The notes under the pieces: model-generated
What the model was told of the DNA's origin: nothing
The model's database searches: none
Seen by the model: only the letters and a program-made list of their open reading frames with translations
From: OMOG01 sp041485845
Lineage (GTDB): Bacteria > Acidobacteriota > Terriglobia > Bryobacterales > Bryobacteraceae
Assembly: GCA_041485845.1 (NCBI GenBank)
Contig: JBGPKH010000012.1
Location: 1-35,143, forward strand
Length of the DNA stretch: 35,143 bases
Direction of reading: 5' to 3'
Shown: piece by piece, positions 8,431 to 15,957 of the stretch
Layout: every line of letters starts with the position of its first letter
How positions within the stretch are numbered: position 1 is the stretch's first letter
Position numbers and translations under genes: made by a program

Positions 8431-8676
8431 CTACGCCGCGCGGCAGCCGAGAAGGGCGGCGGCTGCGTGCGCCACGCGCCGGCGGCTTGGCCGGGTCGGG
8501 TGGCTTGGTGGCCGGGAAAGGCGGCGGGACGTGATCTCACAATCGGTTGGGCACAGAGGATCAGCCGCCCTCGTAGTAATCAAACCCAGGATGGCGTCTG
8601 GACGATGGCGTTGATAAACGCCCGCGGACAGAACCACGGCAGGCCGCGCCTTCCTGGTCCGCGCGCCCGATGTCAC
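8431..8676 (-). pseudogene. Remnant of a MazF/PemK-type toxin
   Basis: The middle of this reading frame, RKARPAVVLSAGVYQRHRP followed by DAILGLITTRA, matches the MazF/PemK signature (R-RPAVVVS, then a strand ending in ITS). These toxins are ribosome-dependent or free mRNA endonucleases. The usual start (a G-D/E-V/I-W strand) is missing, and after DCEI the sequence becomes Arg/Pro-rich and no longer resembles the fold, so both ends are lost. It starts at GTG 8676, six bases after the stop of the antitoxin-like gene and in the same frame. Probably non-functional. Confidence 0.45.
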
Positions 8677-8682
8677 CTGGCG

Positions 8683-8934
8683 TCAAGCTTTTTCGCGCTC
8701 CCGCTCGTCGAAGCTGGACAAGGAAGCGCACCGTGCGTCCGCGAGATCTTCGTCAGTCCAGGTGTCGGACCATTCCACGCTCTCGCCGTTTGCCAGGTCG
8801 CGGAGTCGGGTTGTCCAAATGAGCACCTGCTCGGCGGCGTCTGGCGGCAAAGCGCGAAGCGCATCCACCAAGCGTTCCTCACTTTCGCTGAGCGTGGTCA
8901 CAGCACCATTATGCTCCGCGTCGGTATGCTCCAA
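8683..8934 (-). CDS. Probable antitoxin of a decayed toxin-antitoxin pair
   Basis: 83 residues if read from TTG 8934. A GTG further in (giving TTLSESEERLVDAL) is another possible start. The sequence has an amphipathic helical N-terminal part (RLVDALRALPPDAAEQVL) and an acidic tail (WSDTWTDEDLADARCASLSS). Such D/E-rich tails that end in a charged helix are common in antitoxins paired with MazF-like toxins. It stops six bases before the toxin remnant. No ribosome site is visible. The assignment rests on gene order and general character, not on a named family. Confidence 0.45.
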   Translation of the reverse strand: MEHTDAEHNGAVTTLSESEERLVDALRALPPDAAEQVLIWTTRLRDLANGESVEWSDTWTDEDLADARCASLSSFDEREREKA

Positions 8935-8968
8935 AAGGCCGTGCTGCGGTTCACAATCGGTAAGCAGC

Positions 8969-9136
8969 TATGATCGACCCCTTCGTGCCACGATCGCGAC
9001 TCTCCTTCTTGATGCCGACGTGGACATCCGCAGAGTCCAGGAGCTCCTGGGCCATCGGCCCGTCACGACAACGCAGACTTACGACAAGCGCCGCCGCTCT
9101 ACAGCGGAGAGCGCGTCGCACGGCGTGCCGATTTGA
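8969..9136 (+). pseudogene. 3' remnant of a tyrosine recombinase (integrase)
   Basis: The frame reads YDRPLRATIATLLLDA, then DIRRVQELLGHRPVTTTQTY and ends KRRRSTAESASHGVPI. This is the C-terminal catalytic end of a phage-type integrase: the Arg box (degenerated from HDLRAT), the LLGH box and the tyrosine in TTTQTYDKR. Everything upstream (the N-terminal and core-binding domains) is missing, and no start codon or ribosome site is present. It marks past integration and sits directly before the restriction-modification genes. Confidence 0.7.
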
Positions 9137-9245
9137 GAGCCGCGTACTAGAATGGGAGTTGATTCCTCACGATAGCGGCTCGTGCAGGCTCATGGTAGCC
9201 TCTGCCGTCGGAATCCGCAATATCGTCATCCACCTGGAAAGAAGG

Positions 9246-10832
9246 ATGTACACGGCGCAGGGAAGGCATACCACCGGGCTGCTCGACTACTCGATACGGC
9301 TTCAACACCAATATGAGTCGCGCACGTCCGTCCGGGAGCGCAAGGAAAAGGGACAATTTTTCACGCCTCCTGAGGTCTGCGAATTCATGGCGCTCCTCTT
9401 CTCTGGCAAACTCCCAAAGTTCTTCCGCCTGCTGGACCCCGGCGCCGGCATAGGCTCCCTCACAGCAGCGATGTGTGATCGTCTTGTCGAGCTCCGCTCG
9501 CCACGGGATATTGATATCCATCTTTTCGAAAACGACCCCGGCGTCCTGCCCCTCCTTCACGAGAGCATCGCCAATTGCTGCAAGGGCCTGCGTGCCGCGG
9601 GGCACCGAGCACGTTATGTCGTCCATGAAAACGACTTCATCATTGATGCGGCTGCTACGGTATTTGGCGCGCCTTCTCTCTTTCAGACCGATGATTATGG
9701 GCAGTTCGACGCGGTTATCATGAACCCGCCCTATTTCAAGGTGAACAAGGATTCCCCACACGCGCGGGTAATGCAGGAGGTTGTCCACGGGCAGCCGAAC
9801 ATTTATGCCTTCTTCATGGCTGCTGGAGCGGAAATGCTCCGGCCTGGCGGCGAGCTCGCTGCTATCACTCCACGAAGTTTTTGCAACGGGCTTTATTTCA
9901 GAGGCTTTCGACACTGGTTATCCGAGCGGGTCGGCCTAGAGCACATTCATCTCTTTGAGTCGCGGACAAACACATTTCGGGAGGTTCTCCAGGAAAGCAT
10001 TGTGACGCTGTGGCGCCGCACTGCAAAACAGCCCGAGAATATCACCATCAGTACGAGCTACGGCCGGGACGTGCTCGGGTCGAACGAGGAGAGAACCCTG
10101 CCGGCGGAAACGGTCATTGACAACACCGCCGGAGATTTCGTCATTCGCATATCCGGCAGCGCCGAAGATTCTGCCGTCGTGGAGCTTGTTGAAAGCTGGC
10201 CGCAGCGTTTCTCCGACCTCGACCTTCGGGTCTCAACGGGCCCGGTCGTCACGTTCCGAGCCCGAGAGTTCCTTCTCACCGAGCCAAACGGTGCTGATAG
10301 CGCTCCGCTTCTTTCGGTTTTCAACGTCAAGCCATTCGAGACGCTGTGGCCAGTAACGCACAGGCAGCACCCGGTTGCATTTAAGGTCTGCGCCGAATCT
10401 CAGAAGCTGCTGTTGCCTTCCCGAAACTACGTCCTCCTGCGACGATTCAGCGCGAAGGAAGAGCGTCGAAGACTTACCGCGAGCTGCTTCGTCGCGAGTG
10501 AGAACAATCGGCCTTACGTCGCGTTGGAAAACCATCTCAACTACGTCTATCACGCCACGCGTGAGCTGACGGTTGAGGAAACGTATGGGCTCGCGGCGCT
10601 CTTTAATTCAGCGTTGCTCGACCGCTATTTCCGAACCCTGAGCGGCAACACCCAAGTCAACGCGACCGAACTCCGGACGATGCCTTTTCCAAATCTCGAG
10701 GTTATCTCTAAAATCGGCCGTGAGGTAAGAGCCCTTCACGACCGCACAAGTGCCGGCGTCGAGGGCATTGTCCTCCGCGAACTCGGCGTGCATGGTTCCC
10801 TTGGACTTCATCTCTTGGACGCGGCTTCGTGA
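9246..10832 (+). CDS. Type II DNA adenine methyltransferase of a BsuBI/PstI-like system
   Basis: This enzyme would methylate adenine in the recognition site and protect host DNA. Motif I is LDPGAGIGSLTAAM (residues about 60-75), motif IV is NPPY (in DAVIMNPPYFKV), and the region before motif I (EKGQFFTPPEVCEFM) is typical of Eco57I/PstI-type N6-adenine methyltransferases. A C-terminal target-recognition part follows. 528 residues from ATG 9246, where AGAAGG abuts the start; an in-frame ATG at 9192 is a weaker choice. The stop overlaps the start of the next gene by four bases. The base composition is clearly less GC-rich than the tol or sdh genes, suggesting transfer. Confidence 0.88.
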   Translation: MYTAQGRHTTGLLDYSIRLQHQYESRTSVRERKEKGQFFTPPEVCEFMALLFSGKLPKFFRLLDPGAGIGSLTAAMCDRLVELRSPRDIDIHLFENDPGVLPLLHESIANCCKGLRAAGHRARYVVHENDFIIDAAATVFGAPSLFQTDDYGQFDAVIMNPPYFKVNKDSPHARVMQEVVHGQPNIYAFFMAAGAEMLRPGGELAAITPRSFCNGLYFRGFRHWLSERVGLEHIHLFESRTNTFREVLQESIVTLWRRTAKQPENITISTSYGRDVLGSNEERTLPAETVIDNTAGDFVIRISGSAEDSAVVELVESWPQRFSDLDLRVSTGPVVTFRAREFLLTEPNGADSAPLLSVFNVKPFETLWPVTHRQHPVAFKVCAESQKLLLPSRNYVLLRRFSAKEERRRLTASCFVASENNRPYVALENHLNYVYHATRELTVEETYGLAALFNSALLDRYFRTLSGNTQVNATELRTMPFPNLEVISKIGREVRALHDRTSAGVEGIVLRELGVHGSLGLHLLDAAS

Positions 10833-11770
10833 GCAAGCAAGATGAGGCACGTGAAATTCTCACCTCGTTCGGGTTGCCCAAGGCGCAGCAAAACGAACGC
10901 TCCGCGCTCACGCTACTCGCCTTAGCAAACATCCCTCCGGACGGCTCTTGGCGGAAGGCGAAGCGTCCCATGCTGCGCATCTGGGACATCATGGGTTTCA
11001 TGAGGGAGAAATACGAGAAGGACTATGCAGCGAACTCCCGCGAAACCATCCGGCGGCAAACCATTCATCAGTTCGAGCAAGCTCGTATCGTCGATAGAAA
11101 TCCTGACGACCCGTCCAGGCCAACGAACAGTGGCAACAACGTCTATCAGCTCACAACTGAAGCCGCAGCGGTTCTCAAAACATATGGCACGGCCAAATTC
11201 GACGACGCCAGAAAAGGCTTCATCAAACGTTTTGGTGCGTTGCAGGAAGCATACAGGAAGGCCCGTGAGGGGAACCGTGTCCCACTGAAATTACCGGACG
11301 GTACTATCGTGCATTTGTCGCCGGGAGAGCACAACGTTCTCCAGGTCGCCGTAATTGAGCAGTTTGGTCCGCGGTTCGCACCCGGTGCAGATGTTTTGTA
11401 CGTCGGCGACACAGCGCTCAAACACGTGGTCTGCAACGCTGGCGAACTCGCTCGGCTCAACGTGCCTGTCACCGAGCACGATAAATTGCCTGACATCATC
11501 CTCTACTGGGGTGAAAGGAACTGGTTGTATTTGATTGAGGCGGTCACATCCCACGGTCCAGTGTCGCCGAAACGACATCGGGAGATCGAAGCTTTGCTTC
11601 ATGCCTGCCCGGTCGAACGCGTCTACGTAACGGCGTTCTTGGTTATTGGCGAGTTCCGGAAGTACGCGGCGGACATCGCTTGGGAAACAGAAGTCTGGAT
11701 GGCTGATAATCCAGACCATATGATTCACTTCAACGGGCCGAAGTTCCTCGGCCCCTACAAACCACGATAG
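10829..11770 (+). CDS. BsuBI/PstI-family type II restriction endonuclease
   Basis: Cleaves unmethylated DNA; the founding enzymes BsuBI and PstI recognise CTGCAG, so that is the likely site (inference). 313 residues from GTG 10829. The N-terminal part (about 1-130) is a helical, winged-helix-like region. The catalytic C-terminal domain has the family signature: LSPGEHNVLQ, VLYVGDTALKH (with the D of the active site), KLPDIILY, NWLYLIEAVTSHGPVSPKRH (E of the PD-(D/E)xK core), and the diagnostic end AWETEVWMADNPDHMIHFNG. The order methylase then nuclease with coupled translation fits. It looks intact. Confidence 0.92.
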   Translation: MSKQDEAREILTSFGLPKAQQNERSALTLLALANIPPDGSWRKAKRPMLRIWDIMGFMREKYEKDYAANSRETIRRQTIHQFEQARIVDRNPDDPSRPTNSGNNVYQLTTEAAAVLKTYGTAKFDDARKGFIKRFGALQEAYRKAREGNRVPLKLPDGTIVHLSPGEHNVLQVAVIEQFGPRFAPGADVLYVGDTALKHVVCNAGELARLNVPVTEHDKLPDIILYWGERNWLYLIEAVTSHGPVSPKRHREIEALLHACPVERVYVTAFLVIGEFRKYAADIAWETEVWMADNPDHMIHFNGPKFLGPYKPR

Positions 11771-11783
11771 CTCGGACGGCGCG

Positions 11784-11865
11784 CTCGACCTCAGCGCGTC
11801 GAGGAGGGGGGTGCACAAGGGGGGAGCGGAGCGCTTTAACCCCTCTTGTGGGGGGAACCTTCCCC
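11784..11865. terminator. Cluster of three inverted repeats between convergent genes
   Basis: CTCGAC/GTCGAG (11784-11789 and 11798-11803), then a ten-pair stem with one bulge (CACAAGGGGG at 11814-11823 pairing with CCCCTCTTGTG at 11840-11850), then GGGGAA-CC-TTCCCC (11852-11865). They lie between the endonuclease stop and the end of the TPR gene on the other strand, so they could end transcription both ways. None is followed by a clear T tract. Confidence 0.45.
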
Positions 11866-11900
11866 GCCCCACCAGGCAGGCACCTGGCTCGCAGACGCAA

Positions 11901-12401
11901 CTATTCCGAGACGATAGGCTCCGGCACGTCTTCCGTCCGCGGGACCAGTTCTTTGTGGCGCCGGAGGTAACGAACGCAGGCGTTCCAGCGAAGAACGGCA
12001 TCGTCATTTCCCGGGCCCCTCAGAGGTTCGGCCTCTGCGAACAGATCCAGGGCCTTGACGATCCACTCGTAGGCGTAGTGATGTGTGCCTTGGCCGCCTC
12101 CGTGGTGGCACGCCTTGGCGCGCCGTTCCCACGCAATGCCCGCGTAGTAAGCCCGGTCGTAGGGCGCCTTGAGCTGCTCCACGATAGTGAGGGCGCTCCG
12201 GAACGCGCGGGCATCGTGGGGTATCTGGTCGGTCAACGCCAGGATAAGGCTGATGAGAGCCGGCTGATGATCGGGTTCCACCGCCAGAATGTCGCGGCAG
12301 ATACTCTCAGCTTCGCCGGGCTCGTTGAGTAAGCGATAGCGTTCGGCTTTGGCCAACGCGCCGGAGACGCTTTCGTGCGACAGCGGTTTTAGCGCAAACA
12401 T
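11901..12401 (-). CDS. TPR protein downstream of sdhB
   Basis: 166 residues without a signal peptide. TPR-like helices are visible: ALAKAERYRLLNEPGEAESI, DHQPALISLILALTD, and YEWIVKALDLFAEAEPLRGPG, with a hydrophilic end (RHKELVPRTEDVPEP). It starts 16 bases after sdhB with AAAGGAG about 10 bases before the ATG, so it is the last gene of the sdh operon. A TPR adaptor here could help assembly of the dehydrogenase, but that is only a guess from position. Confidence 0.75.
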   Translation of the reverse strand: MFALKPLSHESVSGALAKAERYRLLNEPGEAESICRDILAVEPDHQPALISLILALTDQIPHDARAFRSALTIVEQLKAPYDRAYYAGIAWERRAKACHHGGGQGTHHYAYEWIVKALDLFAEAEPLRGPGNDDAVLRWNACVRYLRRHKELVPRTEDVPEPIVSE

Positions 12402-12417
12402 GGTCGGGAGTCTCCTT

Positions 12418-13215
12418 TCAAAGGATGTTCAGCAACTTCTTCAAAGGGTCGAAGAACTCGTCGACCACCCTCTCCTTGAGCGGGATGATCGCGTTCTCCG
12501 TGATGGTAATGAATTCCGGGCAGACCTGGCGGCAGCAGGTGGTGATATTGCAGTATCCGATACTGTACTTGTCTTTCAGGTCCTTGACCCGGTCTTCGGT
12601 GTCCAGGGGATGCATCTCGAGGGCCGCGACGTAGACAAAGTAACGCGGGCCGATGAACTCGTCGTGCTTGCGGTGCTCGCGCAGGACGTGGCAAACGTCC
12701 TGGCAGAGGAAGCACTCGATGCACTTGCGAAACTCCTGCACGCGATCGACGTCCGCCTGCTGCATGCGCCAGGTGCCGTCCTCGGCGTCTGGCGAGCGCG
12801 GCCGGAACTTCTTGATGGTCTTCTTGACGCGGAAGTTCCAGGAGACGTCGGTGACCAGATCGCGGATCGAGGGGAAGGCGTGCATGGGCTCCAGGATCAC
12901 GGGCATGTCGAGGTTCAACTGGTTGAGCCGGGTCATGCACATGAGCCGCGGCGTGCCGTTGATTTCCGCGGAACAGGAGCCGCACTTGCCGGCCTTGCAG
13001 TTCCAGCGCACGGCGAGGTCGGGCGCCTGGTTGGCCTGGATGCGGTGGACGGCGTCGAGCACCACCATCCCCTCGTCCACCGGCGTGACGTAATCCTGGA
13101 ACGTGCCGCCGTTGGTATCGCCGCGCCAGATGCGGAACATGGCTTGTTTGGAAGGGGCCAGGGGCCGGGGGCAAGGGGCCGGGGGCAGGTGGCTCGCTTC
13201 GCTCGCGTCTTTCAT
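12418..13215 (-). CDS. sdhB: Succinate dehydrogenase iron-sulfur subunit
   Basis: Carries electrons from the flavin of SdhA to the quinone site. 265 residues. Cys motifs for [2Fe-2S] are KAGKCGSCSAE preceded by WNC; the [4Fe-4S]/[3Fe-4S] ligands are CIECFLCQDVC and CNITTCCRQVCP. The start at ATG 13215 overlaps the sdhA stop (ATGA) and has GAGGAG five bases upstream. This adds about 25 residues (SHLPPAPCPRPLAPSKQ) before the conserved MFRIWRGD, coded by a GGGCC-rich repeat. ATG 13140 at MFRIW is the alternative, but has no ribosome site. Confidence 0.93.
   Translation of the reverse strand: MKDASEASHLPPAPCPRPLAPSKQAMFRIWRGDTNGGTFQDYVTPVDEGMVVLDAVHRIQANQAPDLAVRWNCKAGKCGSCSAEINGTPRLMCMTRLNQLNLDMPVILEPMHAFPSIRDLVTDVSWNFRVKKTIKKFRPRSPDAEDGTWRMQQADVDRVQEFRKCIECFLCQDVCHVLREHRKHDEFIGPRYFVYVAALEMHPLDTEDRVKDLKDKYSIGYCNITTCCRQVCPEFITITENAIIPLKERVVDEFFDPLKKLLNIL
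13141..13200. repeat. GGGGCC-type low-complexity repeat inside the 5' end of sdhB
   Basis: On the plus strand 13155-13190 reads as tandem GGGGCCGGGGGCA units. Read on the coding strand it gives APCPRPLAPS. Similar Pro/Cys/Leu-coding units occur as dispersed repeats in many bacterial genomes (from memory). It sits between the sdhA stop and the conserved part of sdhB. Confidence 0.5.
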
Positions 13216-15026
13216 TTCATCTCCTCGATGATCTTTTTCAGCTCGTCGGGAATGGGTAGGGTGGGCCGCTTCTCCACCAACATTTCGCCGTCGCCCCCGC
13301 GCCGCACGACGATGTTGTGCTTGCCCCACTCGGGGTCCTTGTTGGGGAAATCTTCGCGGAACTGCGCGCCGCGGCTCTCCTTGCGCAGCAAGGCGGCGCG
13401 CGTGATGGCCTCCGCCACCGGGAGCATGCTCCCCAGATCCATGGCGGTATGCCAGCCGTTGTTGTACTGGCGGTGGCCGGCGATCCCCGCCTGAGCCGCC
13501 CGCCCGCGCAGCCGGTCGATCACCCCGAGGGCCTGCTGCATCTCGACTTCGGTGCGCACGATGCCGACCAGTTCCTGCATCTTTTCCTGGAGGTCGTACT
13601 GGATCTGATAAGGATTCTCGCCCGCGACGCCGCGCTCGAAGGGCTGGAGCGCCGCCTTGGCATCGCCCTGCACCTGCTGCTCATCCACCGCGCCCGCGCC
13701 GTTCTGGCGGGCGAACTCGGCGGCGAACTGGCCAGCCCGTTTGCCGAAGACGATGAGGTCGGACAGCGAATTGCCGCCCAACCGGTTGGCGCCGTGGAGA
13801 CCGGCGGCGGCCTCGCCCGCGGCGAACAGTCCGGGCACCGTGGACATCTGGGTGTCGCCATCCACGCGGATGCCGCCCATCATGTAATGCGTAGTGGGGC
13901 CGACCTCCATCGGCACTTTAGTGATGTCGATATCGGCGAGCTGCTTGAACTGATGGTACATGCTGGGCAGCTTGCGCTTGATGTGCTCCTCCGCCTTGGG
14001 GATGTGCCGCTTGATCCAGGCGATGTCGAGGAAGACGCCGCCGTGCGGGGAACCGCGGCCCGCTTTGACCTCGCGATTGATGCATCGCGCCACGTGGTCG
14101 CGCGTGAGAAGCTCGGGCGGACGCCGCGCATTCTTGTCTCCCATGGTGTAGCGCCAGCCTTCCTCTTCGCTGTCGGCGGTCTGCTCCTTGTACAGATCGG
14201 GGATGTCGTCGAACATGAAGCGGCGGCCTTCGCTGTTGCGCAGAACGCCTCCATCGCCGCGGACGGCTTCGGTGACCAGGATGCCGCGCACGCTGATGGG
14301 CCAAACCATGCCCGTCGGGTGAAACTGAACGAACTCCATGTCGAGCAGCTCGGCCCCGGCGCGGTAGGCCAGCGCCAGACCGTCGCCGGTGTATTCCCAA
14401 CTGTTGCTGGTGATCTTGAACGCGCGCCCGATGCCGCCGGTGGCGATCACCACGGCCTTCGCCGGCCACAGGATGAAGTGGCCCTTCTCGCGATCGTAGC
14501 CGAAGGCGCCCGCGATACGGCCGGAGTCCATCAGGAGGCTGAGGACGGTGCACTCCATGTGGACCTCCACGCCGGTGTGGATGCCGTGGTCCTGCAGGGT
14601 GCGGATCATCTCGAGGCCGGTGCGGTCGCCCACGTGCGCCAGGCGCGCGTAGCGATGGCCTCCGAAGTTGCGCTGGAGAATGCGGCCATCCTTGGTGCGG
14701 TCGAACAGCGCGCCCCACGCCTCCAGCTCGCGGACGCGGTCGGGCGCCTCCTTGGCGTGCAGCTCCGCCATGCGGCAGTTGTTGACGTACTGGCCGCCCC
14801 TCATGGTGTCGGCGAAATGGACCCGCCAGTTGTCGCGGTCGTCGACGTTGGCGAGCGCGGCCGCGACACCGCCTTCGGCCATGACCGTGTGCGCTTTGCC
14901 CAGGAGCGACTTGCACACCACGCCGACTTTGAGGCCCGAGCCGGCCGCCTCGATGGCGGCGCGCAGACCGGCCCCGCCGGCGCCCACGATGAGAACGTCG
15001 TAAGAATACCGTTGGTATTCCGCCAT
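13212..15026 (-). CDS. sdhA: Succinate dehydrogenase flavoprotein subunit
   Basis: Oxidises succinate to fumarate using covalently bound FAD. 604 residues. The dinucleotide-binding start is YDVLIVGAGGAGLRAAIEA. The His of KAHTVMAEGGVAAAL is in the position of the covalent FAD ligand, and VQFHPTGM and AVRGDGGVLRNSEG hold substrate-site residues (His, Arg). The C-terminal end is the normal DPEWGKHNIVV type. ATG 15026 shares bases with the sdhC stop (TAATG). Its start is not at the upstream in-frame ATG, which would run through sdhC. Confidence 0.95.
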   Translation of the reverse strand: MAEYQRYSYDVLIVGAGGAGLRAAIEAAGSGLKVGVVCKSLLGKAHTVMAEGGVAAALANVDDRDNWRVHFADTMRGGQYVNNCRMAELHAKEAPDRVRELEAWGALFDRTKDGRILQRNFGGHRYARLAHVGDRTGLEMIRTLQDHGIHTGVEVHMECTVLSLLMDSGRIAGAFGYDREKGHFILWPAKAVVIATGGIGRAFKITSNSWEYTGDGLALAYRAGAELLDMEFVQFHPTGMVWPISVRGILVTEAVRGDGGVLRNSEGRRFMFDDIPDLYKEQTADSEEEGWRYTMGDKNARRPPELLTRDHVARCINREVKAGRGSPHGGVFLDIAWIKRHIPKAEEHIKRKLPSMYHQFKQLADIDITKVPMEVGPTTHYMMGGIRVDGDTQMSTVPGLFAAGEAAAGLHGANRLGGNSLSDLIVFGKRAGQFAAEFARQNGAGAVDEQQVQGDAKAALQPFERGVAGENPYQIQYDLQEKMQELVGIVRTEVEMQQALGVIDRLRGRAAQAGIAGHRQYNNGWHTAMDLGSMLPVAEAITRAALLRKESRGAQFREDFPNKDPEWGKHNIVVRRGGDGEMLVEKRPTLPIPDELKKIIEEMK

Positions 15027-15838
15027 TACAGGATTCTCCAGTCGTGCCAAATTCCCATGGAGCAGAGACGGACGTAGATGTCGGCGAAACCCACCGAGAA
15101 AAGACTGGCCCAGGCCCATTTCTTGTGGTTGCCGTTGAGGCAGGTCACGCAGTTGTAGAGGCGGTGGCGGACGGGATGCTCCGAGACGCGGTCGAAGACG
15201 CCGCCGATCAGGTGGCGGAAAGCGTGGCAACCGAAGACATAGGCGCCGAGCAGCGCCACGTTGACTGTGAGGACCAGGGAGCCCACGCCGATTCCGAAGC
15301 CGTTGGGGAACCAGAAGGCCTTGAAGGCGTCGTACACCAGGATGGCCCACACCAGGTAGGAGAGCCGCAGGAAGTATCGATGGAAGTTTTGGAGGATCAG
15401 CGGAAAGCTGCGCTCGCCGAGGTAAGTCTTGCGCGGCTCACTTACAGCGCAGGCCGGCGGATCGGCCCAGAAAGACTTGTAGTATGCGCCGCGGTAGTAG
15501 TAGCAGGTCAGGCGAAAGAGTCCGGGAATCCAGAGGATGAGCAGCGCCGGAGAGAACGGCAGAAAGCCCGGATACCACGCTGGCTTGGGACCGAGCCAGG
15601 CGTGCGGCGAATCGCCGAAGATCTCGGGCGAGTAGAACGGAGAGATGTAGGGACCGGAGGTGTAGTATTGGTTTTGCCATGCCGCCCAGTTGGCATACAC
15701 CAGAAACGTGCCGAGACCGAGGAACACCAGCAGGGGTGAGAGCCACCAGCGGTCGCGGCGCGAGGTCTGACCGAAGCGGCCGTTTCGCCAGAGAACATCG
15801 GGAGTTGCGCTGGCCTGTGCGTTCGTCGGTGTTGCCAT
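15026..15838 (-). CDS. sdhC: Succinate dehydrogenase membrane anchor, SdhC of the five-helix actinobacterial/acidobacterial class
   Basis: About 270 residues, much longer than the usual SdhC, and there is no SdhD gene. Hydrophobic helices are visible near residues 33-50, 95-110, 150-170, 185-205 and 235-250. The motif YYTSGPYISPFYSPEIF and the segment FRLTCYYYRGAYYKSFW with PPACAV resemble SdhC of actinobacterial Sdh1-type enzymes, for which a membrane-embedded Rieske-like cluster has been reported (from memory). Conserved Cys and His (LTCYYY, PPACAV, QNFHRY, FGCHAFRH, NCVTC) are candidates for ligands. AGGAGGG sits seven bases before the ATG. First gene of the operon. Confidence 0.88.
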   Translation of the reverse strand: MATPTNAQASATPDVLWRNGRFGQTSRRDRWWLSPLLVFLGLGTFLVYANWAAWQNQYYTSGPYISPFYSPEIFGDSPHAWLGPKPAWYPGFLPFSPALLILWIPGLFRLTCYYYRGAYYKSFWADPPACAVSEPRKTYLGERSFPLILQNFHRYFLRLSYLVWAILVYDAFKAFWFPNGFGIGVGSLVLTVNVALLGAYVFGCHAFRHLIGGVFDRVSEHPVRHRLYNCVTCLNGNHKKWAWASLFSVGFADIYVRLCSMGIWHDWRIL

Positions 15839-15866
15839 ATTCCACCCTCCTGCTGCTGGAGAAGGC

Positions 15867-15898
15867 AGTATACACCAATCGGGCAGGGGCGCGGACAA
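15867..15898 (-). promoter_or_regulatory. Possible sdh operon promoter
   Basis: On the minus strand TATACT (15872-15867) is an excellent -10 box about 28 bases before the sdhC start. TTGTCC (15898-15893) could be a -35 box, but the 20-base spacer is too long to be sure. Confidence 0.45.
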
Positions 15899-15957
15899 TT
15901 GCGGCGCGCGCAGCTTGATGACAGCTCCGCCGCCGGGCTCGGTTACACTAGTGGTTC

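Noticed and set aside
8970..9245. Long N-terminal extension of the methyltransferase
   Set aside because: This part overlaps the integrase remnant in another frame and does not resemble the family start.
13317..15077. 586-codon plus-strand frame
   Set aside because: Antisense to sdhA. It is His/Ala/Gly-rich without motifs, a usual shadow in GC-rich DNA.
15027..15350. Upstream extension of sdhA to an ATG at 15350
   Set aside because: It would lie in sdhC, whose sequence is clear, and the conserved SdhA start is MAEYQRYSYDVLIVG at 15026.
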